From Microbacteriaceae bacterium (GTDB lineage: Bacteria > Actinomycetota > Actinomycetes > Actinomycetales > Microbacteriaceae), in NCBI GenBank assembly GCA_026785785.1, contig JAJAZI010000159.1:1-5736 (forward strand): a stretch of 5,736 nt of DNA, written 5' to 3'. The position numbers were made by a program, and so were the translations under genes. The notes beneath the pieces were generated by a model. That model was not told the DNA's origin. It did not search any database and saw only the letters and a program-made list of their open reading frames with translations. Below are positions 1 to 4,127 of the stretch, piece by piece (the first letter of the stretch is position 1; the number at the start of each line of letters is the position of its first letter).

Positions 1-27
1 ACCATAGTGTTTGCGTCGCCGCGGCGT

Positions 28-480
28 CTATTGGTTCGGCCTCGGTTTCGGTCTCGGTACCGGTGCCGGTCTCTGGCGATTTAACACCGCACTGAAACTC
101 AGCATCACCCGGTCCTTCCGTCCCGACCTGCCCAGGCGTTCGATGAACATGAAGATGCGGTATTCGGCGCGGTACTTCGCGCGGAACAGACCGGTCAAGT
201 GCTCGCGGCTCGCGTCGTCATCCAATATCGCGGCAGTGCCGGCCACCATCGGGGCACCAGTCTTGACCTTGCCCATCCGGTCGCACGGGCGCAGCTCGAC
301 CTCGCCGCTGTTGCGCAGCCGCTTGACCTTTCCGCTTTGCTTCGGCGTGGTCACGATGAGCTCGTCGCCGTCCCTGGCGATCCAGACGGGGGTGGAGACG
401 GCTTTGCCCGACCGACGGAACGTTGTGAGCGAAACAAATGGCTCTGCGGCGAGAGCGTAAAAGGATGCGATGGCGGACAT
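28..480 (-). CDS. PPOX-class F420-dependent oxidoreductase, Rv2061-like
   Basis: A 150-residue split-barrel flavin/deazaflavin-binding protein of the pyridoxamine-phosphate-oxidase superfamily. The conserved order of the Rv2061-type F420-dependent subfamily is visible: SLTTFRRSG (residues 17-25), STPVW (29-33), SGKVKRLRNS (49-58, the likely phosphate/cofactor-binding strand), CDRMGK (66-71) and KYR near 102-104. Family members are cytosolic and are thought to reduce unknown substrates with F420H2; the substrate here cannot be read from sequence. The open frame continues upstream to a GTG at 537, but I chose the ATG at 480: family members begin close to this point, the extra 19 residues are Arg-rich and unlike the family, and a TACCGT box lies six bases before the ATG. 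The C-terminus is odd: after residue 134 it becomes an alternating X-Pro tail, encoded by a hexanucleotide repeat. Family call is firm; start is likely; F420 use is inferred from subfamily resemblance. Confidence 0.85.
   Translation of the reverse strand: MSAIASFYALAAEPFVSLTTFRRSGKAVSTPVWIARDGDELIVTTPKQSGKVKRLRNSGEVELRPCDRMGKVKTGAPMVAGTAAILDDDASREHLTGLFRAKYRAEYRIFMFIERLGRSGRKDRVMLSFSAVLNRQRPAPVPRPKPRPNQ
37..72. repeat. Degenerate hexanucleotide repeat, six CGGNNN units
   Basis: Six consecutive six-base units begin with CGG (CGGCCT, CGGTTT, CGGTCT, CGGTAC, CGGTGC, CGGTCT), flanked by the weaker units TTGGTT and CTGGCG. Read on the minus strand they encode the alternating X-Pro tail (RP, AP, VP, RP, KP, RP) at the very end of the F420-dependent oxidoreductase. 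The repeat probably grew by slippage and lengthened the C-terminus. Confidence 0.75.
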
Positions 481-486
481 AGCGAC

Positions 487-513
487 ACGGTAGCGCCGGC
501 TCCTGACCGTCAG
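487..513 (-). promoter_or_regulatory. Possible leaderless promoter with overlapping inverted repeat
   Basis: On the minus strand a TACCGT hexamer (492-487) fits the actinobacterial -10 pattern TANNNT and sits six bases before the ATG at 480, so a transcript would start at or very near the A of ATG. A CTGACG-like -35 lies about 15 bases further up, inside the short inverted repeat CTGAC-C-GTCAG (503-513). No Shine-Dalgarno sequence stands at normal distance, which agrees with leaderless translation. The motifs are short and could be chance. Confidence 0.3.
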
Positions 514-555
514 CGTGCGCGCTTGCCCTGACTTCACGGCACTCTCGGCATGCAG

Positions 556-689
556 TTACTCGGACCGTTCGGCGACGATCTCGGCGGTGAAGCCTGCGGC
601 GTTCTCGAGCCAGTCGGCGTAATGGGATTCCCCGGCGGGCGACGGTCATGGGTCGGGTCTGAAAGGTCCGGTGACGTCGCGGGCGTCAC
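556..689 (-). pseudogene. Small frameshifted gene remnant (unrecognised)
   Basis: Between the oxidoreductase and the DinB-like gene lies a coding-like tract in two frames. Frame B (645-556) gives 29 residues ending in TAA; they contain SHYADWLENAAGFTAEIVAE, with strongly G/C-biased third positions as in the neighbouring genes. Directly upstream frame B is closed by TGA (648-646), but the adjacent frame (from GTG at 689) reads VTPATSPDLSDPTHDRRP and would join frame B after a one-base shift near 630-645. Joined, the product would be about 44 residues. I do not recognise a family. It may be a small frameshifted gene, the decayed end of a larger one, or a sequencing error in a small intact gene. 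Confidence 0.25.
671..689 (-). other. Short inverted repeat downstream of the DinB-like gene
   Basis: GTGACG (671-676) and CGTCAC (684-689) are exact reverse complements separated by seven bases. The element lies 25 bases beyond the stop of the DinB-like gene in its direction of transcription. There is no T-run after it, so a terminator role is weak; it also overlaps the start of the proposed frameshifted remnant. Confidence 0.25.
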
Positions 690-713
690 GTACGCTTCGC
701 CTGCCCTGCACGA

Positions 714-1379
714 TTACCCCTCGGGCCACTCTTGTTGCAGCGTGAACGCCAGCCGGGCGAGCAGCCACACCCCACTCCAACCGAGCATCGTGGGGAGGCT
801 CCGCGCAGCCTCGGTCGCGGAAGGGTCAACCCAGCGTGAACCGTCTGCGCCCACATCGTGCAGATGATGCACCGGATCGTGGATGAAGTACCGCGCGAGC
901 GACTCGACGATGAAGGTGCTACCGTCCGAGCGCAAGTCCGTGCGTCCGAGGTCGGCATCGTCGACAGCGGGGTAGTCGGGTGCGAGGGCATCCGCCGCCG
1001 CGAGGAGCTCCTCTGCGACGGTCGCCGGATCCTGGTCGTTGTAGCGCTCGGCGATCGCGGTCGTGTCCTGATCCCAGTTTGCGAAGGCGGGTGCGACCTG
1101 GTCGAGCATGAGGTGAAGCCGCGCGCGGAAAATACGGAACCCATCGCGCACGTGGGCGGCGTATTCGAGCGGTGACCAGGTCGCATCATCCGGGCGGGCC
1201 CACGCGTCAGTCTGCGCCAGGCGCTCGGGCTGCGCCATGCGCTTGAGCCGGGTCGCGGCATTGAGCTCGATCAGGGACGGGATGTCGCGGAACGAGATCT
1301 CGCTGGCATCGAATCCGCGCTCGAGGCAGGGCTTCTCGAGCGCCCACGTCCAGTTCTTGTCGTCAGTGGTGATCGGCAT
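714..1379 (-). CDS. DinB-like / mycothiol-dependent-type metalloprotein
   Basis: A 221-residue protein of the DinB/YfiT-like four-helix-bundle superfamily. The typical metal-site histidines are visible: His76 in WSPLEYAAHVRD (68-79) and the cluster HDPVHHLHDV (167-176), with His171, His172 and His174. In this superfamily three His bind a divalent metal, and several actinobacterial members are thiol-dependent (mycothiol or bacillithiol) transferases or isomerases; the actual reaction is unknown here. No signal peptide or membrane segment, so probably cytosolic. The ATG at 1379 is preceded by GAGG eight bases upstream. The C-terminal 40 residues (PTMLGWSGVWLLARLAFTL) form the expected amphipathic helix. 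It is transcribed divergently from the PhoX-type gene. Superfamily is confident, substrate unassigned. Confidence 0.85.
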   Translation of the reverse strand: MPITTDDKNWTWALEKPCLERGFDASEISFRDIPSLIELNAATRLKRMAQPERLAQTDAWARPDDATWSPLEYAAHVRDGFRIFRARLHLMLDQVAPAFANWDQDTTAIAERYNDQDPATVAEELLAAADALAPDYPAVDDADLGRTDLRSDGSTFIVESLARYFIHDPVHHLHDVGADGSRWVDPSATEAARSLPTMLGWSGVWLLARLAFTLQQEWPEG

Positions 1380-1421
1380 GCCGCGAGCCTCGGGCGCGAG
1401 TGACCTAGAGCCAACACGGGG

Positions 1422-1448
1422 TTGCTTGAATATCTCTCACATATAGTG
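1422..1448 (+). promoter_or_regulatory. Candidate promoter in the divergent intergenic region
   Basis: TTGCTT (1422-1427) and TATAGT (1443-1448) resemble -35 and -10 boxes with a rather short 15-base spacer. This is the most AT-rich spot in the 331-base gap. The -10-like box ends eight bases before the ATG at 1457, so a transcript would be leaderless or nearly so. It would serve the doubtful reading frame at 1457 and possibly give a long leader for the PhoX-type gene. Confidence 0.35.
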
Positions 1449-1456
1449 TTCGAAGG

Positions 1457-1621
1457 ATGGGGTGGTTCACGAGACGCCGGGGTGCGACAACCGAATCAGA
1501 GTCGACCGAACCACAGCCGCCCAACGTGGGCCGTGCCGGCCCGGTGCCGGACTTCTCTCCGGTGAATGCCCCGGAACTAGCCTGGATGGCCGGCCATCTG
1601 CAGTCCCTAACTGGGCGGGTT
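1457..1621 (+). pseudogene. Possible decayed small gene, N-terminal part only
   Basis: From the ATG at 1457 the frame reads MGWFTRRRG, then an acidic/Pro linker, then PDFSPVNAPELAWMAGHLQS and LTGRV. This looks like the start of a real actinobacterial cytosolic protein: basic N-terminus, flexible linker, then a helix with a conserved-looking ELAW motif. The helix recalls the opening of DUF3806-type domains, but that is from memory and weak. After about residue 55 the frame loses coding character and simply continues in a wrong frame into the PhoX-type gene (open to 1969). I read it as the surviving beginning of a truncated gene. It may instead be a chance frame within a regulatory region. Confidence 0.25.
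1585..1598. promoter_or_regulatory. Perfect 14-bp palindrome (possible operator)
   Basis: GATGGCCGGCCATC is fully self-complementary over 14 bases. It lies 112 bases before the PhoX-type start and just upstream of the PHO-box-like motifs. It could bind a dimeric regulator. It lies inside the doubtful 1457 frame, and a 14-bp palindrome is not rare in GC-rich DNA. Confidence 0.3.
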
Positions 1622-1627
1622 TCCGAT

Positions 1628-1660
1628 GTTCACCTGCGGCCCCCGTGCCGTTCGTGTGCC
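1628..1660 (+). promoter_or_regulatory. PHO-box-like 11-bp repeat series upstream of the PhoX-type gene
   Basis: GTTCACCTGCG (1628-1638) fits the Streptomyces PhoP-box unit as I remember it, G(G/T)TCAYYYR(G/C)G, at all 11 positions. Exactly 22 bases later, two unit lengths in phase, GTTCGTGTGCC (1650-1660) matches at 8 of 11; the unit between (1639-1649) matches at 6 of 11. The series ends 50 bases before the start of a secreted PhoX-type gene, the position and target class expected for control by phosphate limitation. Whether the organism's PhoP uses this consensus is inference. Confidence 0.4.
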
Positions 1661-1710
1661 GTGATTAGCGTCGTCCGCGTCACTCCCATCCGAACACAAT
1701 TGGAGAAATC

Positions 1711-3138
1711 ATGCGAAATCGATTCGCAAGCTCTGCCACCGTCGGCGTCATCTCCGCCGGGGTCGTCGTCTGCCTCGGCCTCACCACCGCGGCCCATGCT
1801 GCCAGCGGCCCGATGGGCTTCGGCCCCATCGACGGCACCCCCTACGGCGCGGCGAGCGCAGACTGGACCGAGCCATTCGTCATCCCGGCCGGCTACACCC
1901 AGTCCCTCGTCGCCGACGAGACGACCCTCGACATCTACCCTGGCGGGGCCGACGACCTCACCGACATGAACACCGTCAATGAGACTGGGCGCCACGCCGG
2001 TCGGTACCTCTACCGCACTCACGAAGTGGGCGCGAACGGGTCGCTCTCGGTCGTCGACCTGACGACGGGCGACGTGAAGGTGATCGCGCAGGATGCCGAC
2101 TGGAACAGACTTGACGGCATCCGCTGGACGCCGTGGGGCACCATCCTCTTCGCCGAAGAGACGACGGGCGGGCGCCTGTTCGAGGCGATCCTCGACCCCG
2201 CCGACCCGACCGTCGTGCTCGAGGTCATCGAGCGCACCGAGGTCGGCGTCATGCGCCACGAAGGCATCGAAGCGCTCGCCGATGGCACGGTCTTCGTCAT
2301 CGACGAGCTCAACGGCGGGTCGATCTACAAGTTCGAGCCGACCACCCGCGGCGACCTGTCCAACGGGCAGCTCTATGCCCTGAAGCTCACTGGGCTCGCC
2401 GACGACGCGCAGGTCTGGAACCAGTCCACCTTCAACGACAAGGTCGGCGCGTTCGAATGGGTCGCCCTCGACATGGACGCCGTCGTCGCCGACACCGACG
2501 CGGCGGCCGATGCCGTCAGCGCGACCGAGTTCGGCCGCCCTGAGGACGTCGAGGTTATTGGCAGCACCCTCTACGTCGCGAACACGTCGGAGGACCGCGT
2601 CGTCGCGATCGACCTCAACACTCAGGTGCTGACGCCATTCGTCCAGGCCGGCCTCAACGTCCCCGTCGAGAACGCGGCTGCGGGGGTCACGGGCTTCAAC
2701 AACCCCGACAACCTCGCACAGGGGCCGGATGGCTCGCTCTGGATGGTCGAGGACAACTACCTCTCCGACGTCTGGGTCGCCGGACAGGATGCCGGCAACG
2801 ACGGCACCGCCGACAGCGCCCTGCAGTTCGCCTCGATCAAGGACACCGGGGCCGAGATCAGCGGAATCTACTTCGGCAAGGACCCGAAGACGCTGTTCCT
2901 GAACGTGCAGCACCCGGCCAAGGCACTCGCCGACGGAACCTGGGCGATCAGGCGCCGCTATAAACACCACGGCGTTAGGGGCGGCGGAGGATCGCCGCCC
3001 CTACCGGCCACCGCCACCCAGCCCAGTCCCGACCCCCGGGTGTACCTTCTGCACCATGACCGAGCAGCAGCCGTACCTCGTGCTTCGCACCGAACCTGGC
3101 TTCGAGCTGCGCCGCTATCCGGCACACCTGGTGGCTGA
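1711..3138 (+). CDS. Secreted PhoX/DUF839-type beta-propeller protein with a read-through C-terminus
   Basis: The frame encodes 475 residues. Residues 1-31 form a Sec-type signal peptide (basic start, hydrophobic VGVISAGVVVCLGLT, cleavage near AHA-AS), so the product is exported. The rest resembles the PhoX-like phosphatase / DUF839 family, a calcium/iron-dependent beta-propeller: RYLYRTHEV (98-106), RLDGIRWTPWGTILFAEE (133-150), RHEGIEALADGTVFVIDE (182-199), FGRPEDVEV (274-282), FNNPDNLAQGPDGSLWMVED (329-348), and the family-typical end AEISGIYFGKDPKTLFLNVQ plus HP (381-402). GGAG at 1702-1705 is a good Shine-Dalgarno before the ATG. Family members end just after a W-A-I-x-R type motif; here WAIRRR (411-416, to base 2958) is followed by 59 unrelated residues that cross a hairpin and the first 83 bases of the SOUL gene. 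The sequence CGC CGC TATAA would be a clean TAA stop at 2959 without one TA, so the native protein is probably 416 residues. Phosphatase activity is unproven; many DUF839 proteins are uncharacterised. Confidence 0.82.
   Translation: MRNRFASSATVGVISAGVVVCLGLTTAAHAASGPMGFGPIDGTPYGAASADWTEPFVIPAGYTQSLVADETTLDIYPGGADDLTDMNTVNETGRHAGRYLYRTHEVGANGSLSVVDLTTGDVKVIAQDADWNRLDGIRWTPWGTILFAEETTGGRLFEAILDPADPTVVLEVIERTEVGVMRHEGIEALADGTVFVIDELNGGSIYKFEPTTRGDLSNGQLYALKLTGLADDAQVWNQSTFNDKVGAFEWVALDMDAVVADTDAAADAVSATEFGRPEDVEVIGSTLYVANTSEDRVVAIDLNTQVLTPFVQAGLNVPVENAAAGVTGFNNPDNLAQGPDGSLWMVEDNYLSDVWVAGQDAGNDGTADSALQFASIKDTGAEISGIYFGKDPKTLFLNVQHPAKALADGTWAIRRRYKHHGVRGGGGSPPLPATATQPSPDPRVYLLHHDRAAAVPRASHRTWLRAAPLSGTPGG
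2976..3003 (+). terminator. Hairpin terminator-like element of the PhoX-type gene
   Basis: TAGGGGCGGCG (2976-2986) and CGCCGCCCCTA (2993-3003) are an exact 11-bp stem around the loop GAGGAT. It begins 14 bases after the proposed ancestral stop at 2959-2961, a classic terminator position. No T-run follows, as is common in high-GC actinobacteria. In the present frame this hairpin is inside coding sequence, which supports the idea that the frame is an artificial or mutant extension. Confidence 0.7.
3043..3048 (+). promoter_or_regulatory. Possible leaderless -10 box of the SOUL gene
   Basis: TACCTT fits TANNNT and ends seven bases before the ATG at 3056. No Shine-Dalgarno sequence is seen before that ATG, so a transcript starting on or beside the ATG would explain translation. 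No convincing -35 is visible. Confidence 0.35.
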
Positions 3139-3706
3139 GGTCACCGTGACTGCCGAGTTCGAGGACGCCGGCAATCGCGCCTTCCGCAACCTCTTCGGCT
3201 ATATCAGCGGCGAGAACCGGTCACAGAGCACGCTCGCCATGACGTCGCCGGTGGTGCAGAACTCCGCCTCGGAGGAGATCGCGATGACCGCGCCGGTCGT
3301 GCAGAGGACCGCGGATGCCGGCTCCTACGTCATCGCGTTCGTGCTGCCTGAGACGATCACCGCCGAGACCGCCCCCGAGCCGCTGCGACCCGAAGTGCGC
3401 GTTCGCCTGGTTCCGGAGACCCTCAGCGCTGCGGCGCGGTATTCGGGGCGGTGGACGCAGGCCTCCTACCAGAAGCACTGCGCCGACCTCGTGGCGGGGG
3501 TCGCGGCGGCGGGGATGACCCCGATCGGCGAGCCCCGTTTCGCGCGCTTCGATCCGCCATACAAGCCGTGGTTTCTGCGCCGCAACGAGGTCGTCGTCGA
3601 CGTTGCCGAGGGCACGGCGCCCGAGAGCACGGCGACCGAGGGCACGGCGCCCGAGAATACGGCGACCGAGGGCACCGCGCCCGGCGATGACGGGGCCGGT
3701 CGCTAG
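3056..3706 (+). CDS. SOUL-family heme-binding protein
   Basis: A 216-residue protein of the SOUL/HBP family, which binds heme or tetrapyrroles in animals and plants; bacterial roles are poorly known. Family signatures in order: FELRRYPAHLVAEV (16-29), AGNRAFRNLFGYISGEN (38-54), the paired LAMTSPVVQ (60-68) and IAMTAPVVQ (75-83), FVLP (95-98), ARYSGRWTQASYQKH (127-141) and YKPWFLRRNEVVVDV (169-183). The domain is complete; no signal peptide or membrane segment, so cytosolic. After residue 184 the chain is a low-complexity acidic/Thr/Ala/Pro tail made from a tandem DNA repeat. It begins 52 bases after the hairpin that follows the PhoX-type domain, and its first 83 bases are overlapped by the read-through PhoX frame, so it is likely a separate unit. 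Its TAG stop overlaps the stop of the convergent gene. Family is firm; the ligand is inferred. Confidence 0.9.
   Translation: MTEQQPYLVLRTEPGFELRRYPAHLVAEVTVTAEFEDAGNRAFRNLFGYISGENRSQSTLAMTSPVVQNSASEEIAMTAPVVQRTADAGSYVIAFVLPETITAETAPEPLRPEVRVRLVPETLSAAARYSGRWTQASYQKHCADLVAGVAAAGMTPIGEPRFARFDPPYKPWFLRRNEVVVDVAEGTAPESTATEGTAPENTATEGTAPGDDGAGR
3608..3682 (+). repeat. 30-bp tandem repeat (2.5 copies; 15-bp sub-units) in the SOUL gene tail
   Basis: Two 30-base units (3608-3637 and 3638-3667) differ at two adjacent-codon bases (AGC versus AAT), followed by a half unit (3668-3682). Each unit is itself two related 15-base parts, so the protein reads EGTAP-ESTAT-EGTAP-ENTAT-EGTAP. The copies keep the reading frame, so length changes would be tolerated; the copy number may vary between strains. 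Confidence 0.9.
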
Positions 3707-3987
3707 GCGGCGGTCCCGACCGAGAAGCGCACGGCACCGTCGTCCTCGACGTCGGCATCCAGCACCGCCTCGGACAGCGCCTCCGCCGCGCTGGGGTCGA
3801 GGAAGACACGGGCCCCGTCGTTCTCGACGAGGGTGTCGCTCGGCTCGGCGGCCGGAACGACCGAGATGCTGAAATCGGCAGCATCGCCCTCGACGGCAAT
3901 GCGAAGGCCGCCGGATTCGGGATCGGTGGATTGCGTCGAGATCGCCTTGACGACGGTGCTCGCCTTGTCGGTAAGAGTCAGAGTCAC
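3703..3987 (-). CDS. HesB/IscA-like protein lacking cysteines
   Basis: A 94-residue protein resembling actinobacterial proteins annotated as Fe-S cluster assembly HesB/IscA-like. The fold signature is visible: TLTLTDKAS (2-10) helix start, GGLRIAVEG (26-34), FSISVVPAAEPSDTLVENDG (39-58), ARVFLDPSAAEAL (59-71), and the end LDADVEDDGAVRFSV (76-90). True A-type carriers bind Fe-S through three conserved Cys; this chain has none, so it cannot act as a classical carrier, and its role is unknown. I chose the GTG at 3987 over the ATG at 4002: AAAGG lies seven bases before GTG, inside the longer reading, and family members begin with a Leu-Thr-rich strand directly after Met. The larger open frame to 4443 is antisense to the dehydrogenase and not coding. 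It converges with the SOUL gene and shares its stop. Confidence 0.8.
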   Translation of the reverse strand: MTLTLTDKASTVVKAISTQSTDPESGGLRIAVEGDAADFSISVVPAAEPSDTLVENDGARVFLDPSAAEALSEAVLDADVEDDGAVRFSVGTAA

Positions 3988-4084
3988 GGTTCTACCTTTC
4001 ATCGGTGGGGCATCAGATCGAAGTGCCGAGTCTTCTACACCTCGCCGCGCGACTACAACCCGAAACACAATCTCGGATGGTTTA
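3988..4084 (-). promoter_or_regulatory. 5' region of the HesB/IscA-like gene
   Basis: This gap holds the Shine-Dalgarno AAAGG (3999-3995 on the minus strand) for the GTG start. It is richer in A/T than its surroundings around 4050-4084 and probably contains the gene's own promoter, since a strong hairpin stands just upstream. TTGTAG and TTGTGT hexamers occur on the minus strand, but no well-spaced -35/-10 pair is convincing. Confidence 0.3.
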
Positions 4085-4121
4085 CACACGTGCGGGGCGA
4101 GGCAGTCGCCCCGCACGTGTG
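4085..4121 (-). terminator. 16-bp perfect hairpin after the dehydrogenase gene
   Basis: Bases 4085-4100 and 4106-4121 are exact reverse complements over 16 positions (CACACGTGCGGGGCGA and its complement) with the loop GGCAG. It starts six bases past the dehydrogenase stop in the direction of transcription, so an intrinsic terminator role is likely. The sequence after it on the minus strand is TAAACC, without a T-run, as often in high-GC actinobacteria. It should also insulate the HesB/IscA-like gene from read-through. Confidence 0.82.
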
Positions 4122-4127
4122 AACCGA

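Noticed and set aside
3..12. Similarity of CATAGTGTTTGCG at the window start to ATATAGTGTTCG at 1441
   Set aside because: Only about eight shared bases, in unrelated contexts; not enough for a repeat.
481..537. Upstream GTG start (537) for the F420-dependent oxidoreductase
   Set aside because: Adds 19 basic residues unlike the family, with no ribosome-binding site; the ATG at 480 fits the family start better.
1431..1454. Partial dyad GAATAT...GTGTTC as a regulator site
   Set aside because: Only the outer three pairs and one inner pair are complementary; too weak to call.
1630..2970. 446-residue open frame on the minus strand across the PhoX-type gene
   Set aside because: Antisense shadow: the plus strand has a signal peptide, a ribosome-binding site and family motifs in this interval; the minus frame is low-complexity Val/Asp/Arg/Gly without recognisable motifs, as expected in high-GC DNA.
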